From: Gammaproteobacteria bacterium
GTDB taxonomy: Bacteria > Pseudomonadota > Gammaproteobacteria > GCA-001735895
Length of the DNA: 41,042 nucleotides
Assembly: GCA_014382695.1 (NCBI GenBank)
Contig: JACNJF010000134.1
Coordinates: forward strand, 1-41,042
Direction of reading: 5' to 3'
This document shows, piece by piece, positions 1 to 8,611 of this stretch. Positions within the stretch are counted from its first letter, which is position 1, and every line of letters starts with the position of its first letter. The notes beneath the pieces are model-generated. The model did no database searches. It was not told the origin of the DNA and saw only the letters and a program-made list of their open reading frames with translations. A program made the translations under genes and the position numbers.

Positions 1-127
1 AAACCGCTTGAATGATTTTGGTTATTTCAGACTCATTTGTTAATTGGAAAATACTGTCCCTTGAAAGCTAAACCATGCGTAATTATAGCCACAATTCGCA
101 TCAATAAACGGAGTCTAAATCAATAGC

Positions 128-661
128 TCAGGCGAAAACATCCAGCCCCTGTTCAGACCCATCTAATTGACCTGCAGAAACCACTAAAGCCAGCTCAGCC
201 CTGGCCTGTTGAATCATCGCCGAAGCCTGAGCTGCAACCGCCCGATCCTGCGCAGAAGGAACCGCAGGGGCCATCGCCGCACGGGCTATAACCTGCGCCT
301 TCATCAACGTTGCTCTGGGATCGTCAGGAACAGGGGAAGTATCGATACTGACTTCTCCCGCAACTGCATACAGACGTCCATCGGAACCTTTCTGATACTG
401 AAACTGAGCGCCTGAAGTGATATAGCGCGACCCCACTGCAACATGCGCCAGTTCATGCGCCCTGACTTCAGTATCGCGATTTTTTAATTTCTGTAATTCA
501 CGCTGATCCGATAGCTCCTGATTGCGCTCTTGACTGGCAGAAGTCGTAGACGACTCCTCTGACTGTTTTGATTTGGTAGCCGAAAGCGGCTGCGCGTTAG
601 CGTTAAGATCAGATGCTTTTAACTGGGAAGGGAGGGATAAAGGCAGGCTGCTGATGATCAT
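128..661 (-). CDS. SprA-related putative zinc metalloprotease (CJM1_0395 family)
   Basis: The protein is about 177 residues. Its N-terminal third is Ser/Gln/Glu-rich and looks disordered. The conserved C-terminal part contains HELAH, an HExxH zinc-metallopeptidase signature, followed by a GSRYITSGA stretch and a segment running through GEVSIDTSPVPDDP. This order is typical of the SprA-related/CJM1_0395 family, whose substrate is not known. The open frame begins at a GTG (664), directly followed by an ATG (661), which I take as the start. There is no signal peptide or membrane segment. It lies just downstream of, and on the same strand as, a flagellar-rod-like mini-protein. Family assignment is from remembered motifs; protease activity is inferred from HExxH only. 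Confidence 0.75.
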   Translation of the reverse strand: MIISSLPLSLPSQLKASDLNANAQPLSATKSKQSEESSTTSASQERNQELSDQRELQKLKNRDTEVRAHELAHVAVGSRYITSGAQFQYQKGSDGRLYAVAGEVSIDTSPVPDDPRATLMKAQVIARAAMAPAVPSAQDRAVAAQASAMIQQARAELALVVSAGQLDGSEQGLDVFA

Positions 662-681
662 CACACAGACACCGCTTCATA

Positions 682-918
682 TTACACTTTGATATCAATC
701 AACGTACCAACGCGTTCACCGGCCGCCTGCAATGAGCGCGCATTGGCCTGTAAACTGGATACAATTTCGGTTTGCTCAACCAACGCACGATCCTGAGTTC
801 GGGTATCGCGTCCGGAGGCAGCTTCACTGCTAGCGACTTCGGCAACATTGCGCTCGAGTCTCTGCTGTTGATTCTGAAACCCCGCATATACACTGGAGAT
901 AGCGCTTGAGATTTCCAC
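682..918 (-). CDS. Small flagellar-rod-like hypothetical protein
   Basis: This is a 78-residue protein starting at GTG. The N-terminal segment (SAISSVYAGFQNQQQRLERN) and C-terminal segment (ALVEQTEIVSSLQANARSLQ, then GERVGTLIDI) look like the two terminal helices of flagellar rod/hook proteins such as FlgC (FlgC-type ends read roughly EMITAQRAYEAN...MLGTLLDI). The central domain of real rod proteins is missing, so this is either a miniature paralogue or an unrelated helical protein. It sits 17 bp upstream of the SprA-type protease on the same strand. No other flagellar gene is visible in the window. Real as a gene (good spacing, consistent composition), but its function is unknown. Confidence 0.6.
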   Translation of the reverse strand: MEISSAISSVYAGFQNQQQRLERNVAEVASSEAASGRDTRTQDRALVEQTEIVSSLQANARSLQAAGERVGTLIDIKV

Positions 919-1080
919 TTTAATTAAACACTCTATTTAGTTACCGCTAACTATAGCAAATCCGTACACAAATCGGCATCGTTGACCAGTTTCTCGGACC
1001 ATAAGCAGCAATAAATCAGACCAACGGTCTAAAGTTTCGGCATAAACAGATTTTACTACCCGTTGCCACCCGCTCAAACC

Positions 1081-1611
1081 TTAATAGGCCTGCTCCATAA
1101 AACCTGAAGCCTGTCCCTGAAGTGACCGCCCGTTCTGTACTCGTTCCTGTCGCAACAGAACCAGAGCATCCTGGATGTAATAAGTCAGCCTGGTTTTATG
1201 CGCAGCCCAGTCCTGATACAGCGCTATAGCCACGTCTCCATTTTGCCAACGATAGGTGTAATCCGATAAAAACTTGCCCTTAGTCGTGTCTGCCAGCCCA
1301 TATTTGGCCTGTAACCTGAACAGCAACTCAGGCTGCTTCAGCCCGTAGAATTCGTACTCAGCAAAGGCAAATTTTTTACTTCCTTTAGTAAAACCAACAT
1401 GCAACTGCTGAGCATTGTGTAATAGCGAGCCCGCCAGATAAGTATCATACAAACCAGCTACGCCAGTCTGCTTAAGGACCTTCGCTCCTGACTTTTTTAA
1501 AGCTACACGAAATTGATCGCGAGTAGCAGTCGTCAGCTCAACTCCAAACAGTTCAACGGCATACAGTGGATTTAAAAAGGTGATTATAAAGAGCAGGTAA
1601 ACAGTTTTCAT
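1081..1611 (-). CDS. Exported hypothetical protein
   Basis: I do not recognise this family. The frame stays open to a TTG at 1641, but the ATG at 1611 gives a clean signal peptide (MKTVYLLFIITFLNPLYA, cleavage after LYA) and is preferred. The mature protein is about 158 residues. It begins VELFGVELTTATRDQFRVAL, a pattern seen in small periplasmic proteins that compare an expected with an observed sequence-like value, and has many aromatic residues. No catalytic motif, lipobox or further membrane helix is visible. It lies downstream of tatC on the same strand, but whether it is in that operon is not clear. Confidence 0.6.
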   Translation of the reverse strand: MKTVYLLFIITFLNPLYAVELFGVELTTATRDQFRVALKKSGAKVLKQTGVAGLYDTYLAGSLLHNAQQLHVGFTKGSKKFAFAEYEFYGLKQPELLFRLQAKYGLADTTKGKFLSDYTYRWQNGDVAIALYQDWAAHKTRLTYYIQDALVLLRQERVQNGRSLQGQASGFMEQAY

Positions 1612-1705
1612 TCGCCATCCCAGCAGGTAGATATGAATCAACCTGCTATCGGCAAATGCGTTAAATTCTTAAGGTTTTTTCACCATACACCCGGTGAAAC
1701 CTAAA

Positions 1706-2782
1706 TCAGGGACCTATATCATCCGGTGCAGGCGGAATTATTTTCTTATTTTTCTGATCTGATGCAGACTCAGTTTTTTTGTCGTTGTCCGCACCTTCGG
1801 CGCTGGACGAACTATCAGATTTCGGATCAGGCTCTTTGTCCTCATAATACTCAGCCTCTTCAATCCGCTTCATTTCGGCATCCATTTCTTCATCGGTCAG
1901 CGGCCTGTACTCCGAATGAGCACTATTATTCGAGTCAACCGGATCATCGACCACATCGTAATCTTTATCATAGCCTGACGCACTGTTTGCCTGCTCCTGC
2001 TCAGCCTCTTCTTCAGCCTGTTTCCTTAACTTGTCTGCGAAGATATAACTGGACGCAAGCACACCAGTTTCAAATAGCAGCCATACCGGAATCGCCAGCA
2101 ATACCTGTGAAATCACATCCGGTGGAGTCAGCAGCATGCCGAGCACAAAAGCACCCACAATCACATAGGGGCGTTTTTCAGCCATCTGTACCGGTGTCAT
2201 CATGCCCATTGCAACCAGAATGATGGTTGCTATCGGAATTTCAAAGGCCAGTCCAAAGCCAAAAAAGAGGGATATCACAAAATCAAGATAGCGCCCGATA
2301 TCGGTAGAAACACTAACAATTTCAGGCCCTACTGAGGTAAAAAAACCAAACACCAGTGGGAAAACAACATAAAACGCGAACAGTATCCCGCAGTAAAACA
2401 GTACAATACTGGACGCAAGCAATGGCATCGCCAGTCGCTTTTCATGCTTATACAGGCCGGGAGCCACGAAGGACCAGATCTGATACAGGATATACGGCAT
2501 GCCGAGAAAAACCGATAGCATCAATACCAGTTTAAACGGAGTTAAAAACGGTGAAGCAACATCGATCGCAATCATCTGCGATCCTTCCGGCATATGCCTG
2601 GTCAGCGGCCCGGCCAGATAGGTATAGATATCATTCGCCCAGTAAAACAGGCTTAGAAAAATAAGCAGAATAGCGATGACAACGCGTAATAAACGGTCAC
2701 GTAATTCGATAAGATGCGACATCAGCCCCATTGAGGAGGACTCTACAGCATCCTGTTCCTGATCATTTTGTTGTGTTGCCAT
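1706..2782 (-). CDS. tatC: Twin-arginine translocase subunit TatC
   Basis: TatC is the multispanning inner-membrane receptor that binds twin-arginine signal peptides of folded proteins. The first roughly 255 residues carry the family pattern: a cytoplasmic start with MSHLIELRDRLLR, then six hydrophobic segments, with SFVAPGLYKHEK and FGLAFEIP as hallmark stretches. The remaining 100 residues are an unusual hydrophilic tail full of Glu, Asp, Ser and Lys, ending in PPAPDDIGP; most TatC proteins stop near 250-260 residues. It is the last gene of tatABC, 6 bp after tatB, and the whole set follows hisE on the same strand. Confidence 0.96.
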   Translation of the reverse strand: MATQQNDQEQDAVESSSMGLMSHLIELRDRLLRVVIAILLIFLSLFYWANDIYTYLAGPLTRHMPEGSQMIAIDVASPFLTPFKLVLMLSVFLGMPYILYQIWSFVAPGLYKHEKRLAMPLLASSIVLFYCGILFAFYVVFPLVFGFFTSVGPEIVSVSTDIGRYLDFVISLFFGFGLAFEIPIATIILVAMGMMTPVQMAEKRPYVIVGAFVLGMLLTPPDVISQVLLAIPVWLLFETGVLASSYIFADKLRKQAEEEAEQEQANSASGYDKDYDVVDDPVDSNNSAHSEYRPLTDEEMDAEMKRIEEAEYYEDKEPDPKSDSSSSAEGADNDKKTESASDQKNKKIIPPAPDDIGP

Positions 2783-2788
2783 GGTGGG

Positions 2789-3139
2789 TTATTTTTCGGT
2801 CAGGGATACGTTCTGCTGAACGGACTCATCCTTTTTGCTGTCGTCCTTTTCCGGCTCCTTAATAGATCGCTGCAGAGATTCAAGGTCGACATCGTGACGG
2901 GTTTCATTGACGATATCTTTAAGGGATTTCAGTTCATCCTGTTGCTGTCTGAGCATCTGCTGAAGCTCATCGGTACGAAACTCTCGCTCCACATCAGACT
3001 TCACATTAGCAACGAAACGTCTAATCCGCGCAATATAGCTGCCCGCCTTTTTTGCTACAGCCGGCAAACGTTCAGGACCTATCACCAATAGCGCTACGAT
3101 GCCGATCACCAGCATCTCAGCGAACCCCATATCAAACAT
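2789..3139 (-). CDS. tatB: Sec-independent translocase protein TatB
   Basis: TatB partners with TatC in recognising twin-arginine signals. The 116-residue protein starts MFDMGFAEMLVIGIVALLVI, the typical TatB membrane helix with an early Glu, followed by GPERLP and a long amphipathic helix (about residues 23-80) that contains MLRQQQDELKSL. The charged C-terminal tail is poorly conserved in the family. It lies 5 bp after tatA and 6 bp before tatC. TatB is told from TatA by the GPERLP hinge and greater length. Confidence 0.95.
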   Translation of the reverse strand: MFDMGFAEMLVIGIVALLVIGPERLPAVAKKAGSYIARIRRFVANVKSDVEREFRTDELQQMLRQQQDELKSLKDIVNETRHDVDLESLQRSIKEPEKDDSKKDESVQQNVSLTEK

Positions 3140-3144
3140 AGCGT

Positions 3145-3363
3145 CTAAACTTTATCCTTTTCCTCAGTGGACTTGCCTTCGATCACAGACCCACCGGTTC
3201 CCGGCTTGTTACTGTCATCTTCATCTTTTACTGACTTTTTGAAACTACGAATTGCACCACCCAGATCAGCACCTACATTGCGCAGTTTTTTGGTTCCAAA
3301 TAATAAAATGACGATGGCCAAAATCAATAATAATGACCAGATACTTATTCCACCAAAACCCAT
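3145..3363 (-). CDS. tatA: Sec-independent translocase protein TatA
   Basis: TatA forms the size-variable pore of the Tat pathway. The 72-residue protein has a short N-terminal helix ([18 protein letters not shown]), the [20 protein letters not shown] amphipathic-helix signature, and a short charged tail. The start is backed by a good ribosome-binding site, GAGGTG, placed 4 bases before the ATG. The gene follows hisE by about 30 bp, so tatABC is probably co-transcribed with the histidine genes, an arrangement common in gammaproteobacteria. Confidence 0.96.
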   Translation of the reverse strand: MGFGGISIWSLLLILAIVILLFGTKKLRNVGADLGGAIRSFKKSVKDEDDSNKPGTGGSVIEGKSTEEKDKV

Positions 3364-3393
3364 AACTCACCTCTAATTTGATTATGTTCTAAT

Positions 3394-3711
3394 TTATTTG
3401 CGGGACGCTTTTTCATCGTGCCCGGATAAGCCGAAGCGTCGATCCAGCTCCTGCAAAACCTGTTCAGCCTTAAGTCCCTTATGCGCCAGTAAAACCAGAC
3501 TATGAAACCACAGGTCCGCCATTTCATAAATAATCTGCGACTCATCACCGCCCTTCCCGGCAATGATCGTCTCTGCCGACTCTTCACCGATTTTCTTCAG
3601 GATGGTATCCAGTCCTTTCGCATATAAGCTGGCGACATAAGAAGAGTCGGGGTCCGCCTGCTTTCGAGCTTCCAGCACATCCATCAGGCGTGCAAGTATA
3701 TCATCACTCAT
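3394..3711 (-). CDS. hisE: Phosphoribosyl-ATP pyrophosphatase
   Basis: HisE hydrolyses phosphoribosyl-ATP to phosphoribosyl-AMP and pyrophosphate, the second step of histidine synthesis. It is 105 residues, the usual length of a stand-alone HisE. The metal-binding motif of the MazG-like all-alpha fold is visible: GEES (residues 42-45) followed by E63, D66 and H70 in EMADLWFH. It is separate from HisI here (in enterobacteria the two are fused as HisIE) and lies 10 bp after hisI in the hisBHAFIE operon. Confidence 0.96.
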   Translation of the reverse strand: MSDDILARLMDVLEARKQADPDSSYVASLYAKGLDTILKKIGEESAETIIAGKGGDESQIIYEMADLWFHSLVLLAHKGLKAEQVLQELDRRFGLSGHDEKASRK

Positions 3712-3721
3712 CGGCTTATCT

Positions 3722-4105
3722 TCATTGATATATTTGAGCAGGGTCTTTTAACACGGGCTCATCGCTTTGCCATGCTCCGTCCTTATACACCCGATAAAAA
3801 CAGCGCCGACGTCCGGTATGACAGGCAATCCCGCCCAGTTGCTTAACCTGCAGCAGAATAACATCGGCATCACAGTCAATGCGAACTTCCTGCACCTGCT
3901 GAACATGGCCCGATTCTTCGCCCTTAAACCAGATCTTCTGTCTTGAGCGAGACCAGTACACCGCCTGCTTTTGCTCCAGCGTTAAACCCAGAGACTGTCG
4001 GTTCATCCAGGCCATCATCAGCACTTCTCCGGAATCGACATCCTGAGCGATTGCAGGCACCAGTCCATCGGCATCCCACTTGATCTCATCGAGCAGCGCT
4101 ACCAT
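3722..4105 (-). CDS. hisI: Phosphoribosyl-AMP cyclohydrolase
   Basis: HisI opens the adenine ring of phosphoribosyl-AMP (third step of histidine synthesis). The 127-residue protein has the family pattern [17 protein letters not shown] and the zinc and magnesium sites: DCDAD (residues 77-81), C95-H96 in [11 protein letters not shown], and C102. The start ATG overlaps the hisF stop by one base (TGATG), a sign of translational coupling. This is the mono-functional form, not fused to HisE. Confidence 0.97.
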   Translation of the reverse strand: MVALLDEIKWDADGLVPAIAQDVDSGEVLMMAWMNRQSLGLTLEQKQAVYWSRSRQKIWFKGEESGHVQQVQEVRIDCDADVILLQVKQLGGIACHTGRRRCFYRVYKDGAWQSDEPVLKDPAQIYQ

Positions 4106-4878
4106 CAGTCACGCACCTCGATGCCACGACTTTTCATGTAGCGCTTAACTTCACTGATGCGATATTCGCCAAAATGGAAAATACTCGCAGCCAATACCGC
4201 ATCCGCCTTGCCGATTAATACGCCATCGGCCATATGTTCGAGGGTGCCAACGCCACCGGAGGCGATCACCGGAATTTTGACGGTTTCAGAGACCAGACGA
4301 TTTAACTCGTTATCAAACCCCTGTTTGGTGCCATCTCTGTCCATACTGGTTAGCAGGATTTCACCGGCACCATACTGATCCATCCTTGCCACCCATTCCA
4401 GCGCATCGATACCGGTACCTTTGCGGCCACCATGGGTAAATATCTCCCAACGATTCTCTTCTCCCGACTGGCTGACTTTTTTGGCATCGACCGCGACCAC
4501 GATACATTGTGAACCGAAGCGATCGGCCGCCTGTTTGACAAACTCAGGATTAAATACCGCTGCGGTATTGATGCCAACCTTGTCAGCGCCGGCATTTAGC
4601 ATACGCCGCACATCGGCGATTTCGCGAATTCCACCGCCAACCGTTAAAGGAATAAACACTTCACTGGCAACAGCTTCCACCATATGCACGATCGTGTCAC
4701 GATTATCTGAGCTGGCCGTAATATCCAGAAAAGTGATCTCGTCGGCACCCTCCAGATTATAACGCCGCGCATTTTCGACCGGATCACCAGCATCACGAAT
4801 TTCTACAAACTTAACGCCTTTTACGACACGCCCATTATCAACATCCAGACACGGAATGATCCGTTTGGCCAGTCCCAT
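4105..4878 (-). CDS. hisF: Imidazole glycerol phosphate synthase, cyclase subunit
   Basis: HisF uses ammonia delivered by HisH to close the imidazole ring, producing IGP and AICAR. It is a 257-residue TIM barrel. The two catalytic aspartates are visible in [14 protein letters not shown] (D12) and VVAVDAKK (D131), with phosphate-binding motifs TVGGGIR and PVIASGGVG. The next gene, hisI, begins on its stop codon, and hisA lies 2 bp upstream. Standard length, nothing unusual. Confidence 0.98.
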   Translation of the reverse strand: MGLAKRIIPCLDVDNGRVVKGVKFVEIRDAGDPVENARRYNLEGADEITFLDITASSDNRDTIVHMVEAVASEVFIPLTVGGGIREIADVRRMLNAGADKVGINTAAVFNPEFVKQAADRFGSQCIVVAVDAKKVSQSGEENRWEIFTHGGRKGTGIDALEWVARMDQYGAGEILLTSMDRDGTKQGFDNELNRLVSETVKIPVIASGGVGTLEHMADGVLIGKADAVLAASIFHFGEYRISEVKRYMKSRGIEVRD

Positions 4879-4880
4879 GC

Positions 4881-5612
4881 CTAATGCCCGTCAATATAGG
4901 ACTGAGCTTCGGCAAGGTCGATCGTACCTTCGTACAGCGCACGACCGATAATCACCCCCTCAATACCGGAGCCTTTAACCTTGTTCAGCTTTTTAATGTC
5001 TTCAATGTTGGTGACACCGCCGGAGGCAATAACCGGAATTGAGACCGACTCTGCCAGCAGGCGCGTCGCTTCAACATTCACACCCTGCATCATGCCATCG
5101 CGGCTGATATCGGTATAGACAATAGCCGACACCCCCTGATCTTCAAATTTCTGCGCCAGATGTTCGGCCGACTGATCGGAAGACTCTGCCCAGCCCTGTA
5201 CCGCGACCATGCCATTTTTGGCATCGATACCGACGATAACGCTACCCGGAAATTCGACACAGAGTTCTGTCACAAACTCCGGCTGCTTGACCGCCTGGGT
5301 ACCTATGATGACGTACTTTACGCCGGCCTCAAGGTAGGCTTCGACCGTTTCAATGGTACGAATTCCACCACCTATCTGGATCGGCAAATTCGGGTAGGCG
5401 GCAGAAATATTTTCGATCACATCAGCATTCACCGGCTCGCCCTGAAAGGCGCCATCCAGATCCACAATGTGTAGCCTTTTCGCACCCTGGGCGAGCCACT
5501 TTCCGGCCATTGCCACAGGATCGTCGGAAAAAACCGTACTTTCTTCCATTCTGCCCTGGCGCAGTCGAACGCACTGCCCCTGTTTTAAATCAATAGCCGG
5601 AATTAAGATCAT
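4881..5612 (-). CDS. hisA: ProFAR isomerase (HisA)
   Basis: HisA performs the Amadori rearrangement of ProFAR to PRFAR. It is a 243-residue TIM barrel related to HisF. The open frame begins earlier (5627), but the ATG at 5612 gives the standard family start [12 protein letters not shown] with catalytic D8, and it overlaps the hisH stop as ATGA. The second acid is D130 in VGIDAKNG. Phosphate-binding QIGGGIRT and PVIASGGV are also present. Confidence 0.97.
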   Translation of the reverse strand: MILIPAIDLKQGQCVRLRQGRMEESTVFSDDPVAMAGKWLAQGAKRLHIVDLDGAFQGEPVNADVIENISAAYPNLPIQIGGGIRTIETVEAYLEAGVKYVIIGTQAVKQPEFVTELCVEFPGSVIVGIDAKNGMVAVQGWAESSDQSAEHLAQKFEDQGVSAIVYTDISRDGMMQGVNVEATRLLAESVSIPVIASGGVTNIEDIKKLNKVKGSGIEGVIIGRALYEGTIDLAEAQSYIDGH

Positions 5613-6256
5613 AAACTGCCATCCCATTGAACAAAATTAGTTAACAACTGCAAACCTGCGTCAGCACTTTTTTCTGGATGACATTGCATCGCAAAAACAT
5701 TGTCCTGGGCCAGCGCACAGGTAAAGGACTTTCCATACACACAATGCCCAACTTCAAGATCTGGACTTTCCGTCTCAAGATAATAACTATGGACGAAATA
5801 AAATCGGCTGTTATTGTCGATTTTTGACCAGAGCGGGTGCGGGCGCGTTTGAGTCACCTGATTCCACCCCATATGCGGCACCTTCAGGCGCTCTCCCTTC
5901 GCATCTTTAAGCTGACCACCAAAATATTTGACCTGTCCTGGATACAGGCCCAGACAGGCGGTACCACCATTCTCTTCACTGGAATGCACCAGCACCTGCA
6001 TACCCATGCAGATGCCCAGAAAAGGTTTATTGCGCGCGGCATCCAGTATGGTTTCGCGCAATTCATACTCATCGATCGCCAGCATACAGTCGCGTGCAGC
6101 ACCCTGCCCGGGGAAAACCACCTTATCGGCGGCGGCTACTTCTTTTTGAGAGGAAGTGAGGATGACTTTCTGATTTTTATCAACCACATGCTCCAACGCC
6201 TTGGTGACTGAGCGCAGATTGCCCATGCCATAATCGATCACTGCAATGGTTTGCAT
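5609..6256 (-). CDS. hisH: Imidazole glycerol phosphate synthase, glutaminase subunit
   Basis: HisH hydrolyses glutamine and passes ammonia to HisF. It is a 215-residue class-I glutamine amidotransferase. The nucleophile C83 lies in GICMGMQ, and the His-Glu pair H193 and E195 in QCHPEKS. The N-terminal [11 protein letters not shown] is typical of HisH rather than other amidotransferases. It lies 4 bp after hisB and overlaps hisA by four bases, so the three are probably translated as a unit. Confidence 0.98.
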   Translation of the reverse strand: MQTIAVIDYGMGNLRSVTKALEHVVDKNQKVILTSSQKEVAAADKVVFPGQGAARDCMLAIDEYELRETILDAARNKPFLGICMGMQVLVHSSEENGGTACLGLYPGQVKYFGGQLKDAKGERLKVPHMGWNQVTQTRPHPLWSKIDNNSRFYFVHSYYLETESPDLEVGHCVYGKSFTCALAQDNVFAMQCHPEKSADAGLQLLTNFVQWDGSL

Positions 6257-6260
6257 CAGA

Positions 6261-6854
6261 CTACAGACTGCCTTTGGTTGATGGAATAATACCGGCCATA
6301 CGTGTATCTGGCGTTATCGCCATACGTATCGCGCGACCGAAGGCCTTGAAAATGGTTTCCGCAATGTGGTGCGCATTTTTACCGTGAAGATTATCGATAT
6401 GCAAAGTCACCAGTGCGTGATTGGCAAAGCCCTGAAAGAACTCATGAAACAGGTCCACATCGAAATTACCGATACTGGCGCGCGGGTATTGCACTCGATA
6501 CTCGATGCCGGGACGCCCAGAGAAATCGATCACCACACGCGACAGGGCCTCGTCCAGTGGCACATACGCATGCCCATAACGTTGAATGCCTTTTTTATCC
6601 CCCAGCGCTTTGGCAAAAGCCTGGCCCAGGGTAATTCCGATATCTTCCACCGTATGATGATCATCGATATGTAAATCACCGATGGCGCTAATCTCAATAT
6701 CCACCAGACCATGGCGTGCTATCTGATCCAGCATATGCTCCAGAAAGGGGATGCCTGTATTAAATTTTGAGCGCCCCGATCCATCCAGATTCAACGTCAC
6801 ATTAATCTGTGTTTCGAGCGTATTTCGAGTAACGGTGGCAGTACGTTCTGACAT
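6261..6854 (-). CDS. hisB: Imidazoleglycerol-phosphate dehydratase
   Basis: HisB dehydrates IGP to imidazole acetol-phosphate. The 197-residue protein is the mono-functional form, without the histidinol-phosphatase domain found in enterobacterial HisB. Manganese-binding histidine clusters are visible: [41 protein letters not shown] and [12 protein letters not shown]. It is the first gene of the hisBHAFIE-tatABC run. hisG, hisD and hisC are not in the window, as expected where they form a separate operon. Confidence 0.98.
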   Translation of the reverse strand: MSERTATVTRNTLETQINVTLNLDGSGRSKFNTGIPFLEHMLDQIARHGLVDIEISAIGDLHIDDHHTVEDIGITLGQAFAKALGDKKGIQRYGHAYVPLDEALSRVVIDFSGRPGIEYRVQYPRASIGNFDVDLFHEFFQGFANHALVTLHIDNLHGKNAHHIAETIFKAFGRAIRMAITPDTRMAGIIPSTKGSL

Positions 6855-6867
6855 ATTTCAAGTAACT

Positions 6868-6903
6868 AAAAAAACAGGCTGCCGATAATAATCTGCTGAG
6901 CCT
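6868..6903 (-). terminator. Hairpin with T7 run just upstream of hisB
   Basis: Read on the minus strand, arms AGGCT and AGCCT (6899-6903 and 6876-6880), with extra GC pairs inside, are followed by TG and then a run of seven T (6874-6868), ending only 14 bases before the hisB start codon. It could end the pip-dtd transcript (dtd stops at 7127) or act as an attenuator in the hisB leader. I saw no His-rich leader peptide in front of it. The stem is short, so confidence is moderate. Confidence 0.45.
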
Positions 6904-6951
6904 AAAAAATACAGCATTAGAATAATCAATAGAAAAGATATTTGCCCCGAT

Positions 6952-6968
6952 CCGGGAAATTTTCCCGG
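6952..6968. repeat. 17-bp palindrome CCGGGAAA-T-TTTCCCGG
   Basis: This is a perfect inverted repeat with 8-base arms around a single T, in the 272-bp gap between dtd and hisB, about 100 bp upstream of hisB. Its symmetry and length suit a dimeric regulator's binding site or a tight RNA hairpin. It has no T run on either strand and so is not a classical terminator. The rest of the gap holds only very short frames. Confidence 0.4.
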
Positions 6969-7126
6969 CTCATCAGGGACACAATCATTTCACTATCGAT
7001 AATTACTGCCTTCTTTCACCTGCTTCAACTTAACGATGAATGGCTCGATTGATTTCACATTGGCCAGGGCAGATAACTGCCAGCCCCTGCTTAATTCTGC
7101 ACCACGTCATCTACCTTCCGAATTCG

Positions 7127-7561
7127 CTATTTCAGTAAAAAAGTCACCGGGCCATCATTTTGCAGATACACCTGCATATCGGCACCAAACTGGCCACTGG
7201 CAACCCTAGCATAGGACATTGCCGCGCTACTCATCAGGTAGTCAAATAACTTTATTCCTCGTTGCGGAGTCGCTGCAGTGGTAAAGCTCGGGCGTCGCCC
7301 CCGATTGGTATCCGCTGCCAGGGTAAATTGAGGCACCAGCAACAAACCACCGGCTACATCCCGTAACGACAGGTTCATCTTATCCTCTGAATCGGCAAAA
7401 ACCCGGTAATTCAACAAACGCTCCAACTGCTTCGACACAATGTCTTCATCATCATTCGGTTCGAAACCGACAAATACCAGTAACCCCTGTTCTATCTGCC
7501 CGACAATCTGCCGATCAATCTCAACTCTGGCCTGGCGCACGCGTTGCAACAATACGATCAC
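7127..7561 (-). CDS. dtd: D-aminoacyl-tRNA deacylase
   Basis: Dtd hydrolyses D-amino acids mischarged onto tRNA and so protects translation from D-residues. The frame is open further upstream (to 7669), but the GTG at 7561 gives a 144-residue protein, matching the roughly 145-residue family. The start reads (V)IVLLQRVRQARVEI, as in other Dtd proteins, and the GTG overlaps the pip stop as GTGA. Active-site segments PQFTLAAD (in place of the usual SQFTLAAD) and the C-terminal NDGPVTFLL are present. Coupling to pip is common in gammaproteobacteria. Confidence 0.95.
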   Translation of the reverse strand: MIVLLQRVRQARVEIDRQIVGQIEQGLLVFVGFEPNDDEDIVSKQLERLLNYRVFADSEDKMNLSLRDVAGGLLLVPQFTLAADTNRGRRPSFTTAATPQRGIKLFDYLMSSAAMSYARVASGQFGADMQVYLQNDGPVTFLLK

Positions 7562-8499
7562 AGACACTCCAGCATCGCGTTCGTACACTCGACCAGCGCT
7601 CGCGTCGTCCCCTGCTCTGAAACCGCATGACCGGCATCCGCAATAATCCTTAACTCGCTCCCGGGCCACGCCTGATGCAGCGCATAGGCCTGATCGAGAG
7701 GACAGATCACGTCGTATCGACCATGCACAATATAGCCGGGAATGCCCTTTAATTTATGCGCATTAGCGAGCAACTGATTCGGTTCAAAAAAACTGTTATG
7801 GCTAAAATAATGGCTTTCAATACGCGCGATGCTTAACGCAAGATGGGGGTCAGAAAAATAATCGATCACCGCACTATTTGGCGTCAGGGTTGCCGTACTG
7901 CCCTCCCAGATAGACCAGGCCTTGGCCGCAGACATACGCTCAATTTCATTATCTCCAGTCAGCCTTTTATAATAAGCCCGCACCAGATTACTCTGCTCCG
8001 CTTGCGGAATCGGGGCTAAAAAGTGCTGCCAGGCATCAGGAAACAGGCGTGCCGTTCCGCCCTGATAGAACCAGTCAATATCCTGCTGCCGGCATAAAAA
8101 AATTCCACGTAAAATAAGCCCGAGTACCTTTTCCGGATGAGTCTCCGCATACGCCAGCGCCAGCGTTGATCCCCAGGAACCACCAAATAACACCCATTTA
8201 TCAATGTTGAGATATTCACGGATCTGCTCCAGGTCATCGACCAGATCCTGTGTCGTATTATCTTTCAGGCTCGCATGTGGCCGAGACTTACCGCAACCGC
8301 GCTGATCAAACAACACAATTCGATAGCGCTCCGGATCAAAATAGCGTCGATGGTACGGCTCACAACTGGCACCGGGGCCGCCATGCAGGAAAATCACCGG
8401 AATTCCATCAAGACTGCCACTTTCTTCGATATACAGCTCGTGCTCAGGAGAAACCTGAAGATAATATGTGCGTGATGGCTGAATAACAGGGAATAACAT
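7558..8499 (-). CDS. pip: Proline iminopeptidase
   Basis: This is a cytoplasmic alpha/beta-hydrolase that removes N-terminal proline from peptides. At 313 residues it has the standard length. Visible features are the oxyanion-hole HGGPG (39-43), nucleophile S108 in GGSWGS, D263 in RYDVICPL and H291 in DAGHAVSE. WYQGG-type helical lid segments occur after residue 130. A ribosome-binding site, AAGGA, lies 9 bases before the ATG and touches one arm of the GacA-like palindrome at 8513-8530. It is followed by dtd with a four-base overlap. Confidence 0.95.
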   Translation of the reverse strand: MLFPVIQPSRTYYLQVSPEHELYIEESGSLDGIPVIFLHGGPGASCEPYHRRYFDPERYRIVLFDQRGCGKSRPHASLKDNTTQDLVDDLEQIREYLNIDKWVLFGGSWGSTLALAYAETHPEKVLGLILRGIFLCRQQDIDWFYQGGTARLFPDAWQHFLAPIPQAEQSNLVRAYYKRLTGDNEIERMSAAKAWSIWEGSTATLTPNSAVIDYFSDPHLALSIARIESHYFSHNSFFEPNQLLANAHKLKGIPGYIVHGRYDVICPLDQAYALHQAWPGSELRIIADAGHAVSEQGTTRALVECTNAMLECL

Positions 8500-8512
8500 A
8501 TTTACTGATCCT

Positions 8513-8530
8513 TGTAGGATTTGCCCTACA
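8513..8530. promoter_or_regulatory. GacA/UvrY-type upstream activating box
   Basis: The 18-base sequence TGTAGG-ATTTGC-CCTACA is a perfect inverted repeat with 6-base arms and a 6-base spacer. This has the same geometry, and nearly the same letters, as the GacA upstream activating sequence TGTAAG-N6-CTTACA that drives rsmX/Y/Z in pseudomonads and resembles UvrY boxes at csrB. Its centre lies about 90 bp before the inferred start of the small RNA on the plus strand. It is also 14 bp upstream of the pip start codon on the other strand, so it could instead form a hairpin in a pip leader. Confidence 0.6.
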
Positions 8531-8611
8531 TTTTTAGTTAATATAAGCCTACATTTACTAGCGACTAAAGACCTATTCCAATTGCCTTCAGCATGAGACT
8601 ATATGTCTACG

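Noticed and set aside
1673-1701. Inverted repeat GGTTT...CACC / GGTGAAACC after tatC as a terminator
   Set aside because: The stem is imperfect, and on the tatC strand it is followed by A rather than T residues, so it does not look like a Rho-independent terminator.
6985-7110. A leader peptide for histidine attenuation between dtd and hisB
   Set aside because: Short frames exist (one of about 26 codons after GGAAGG), but none has a run of His codons.
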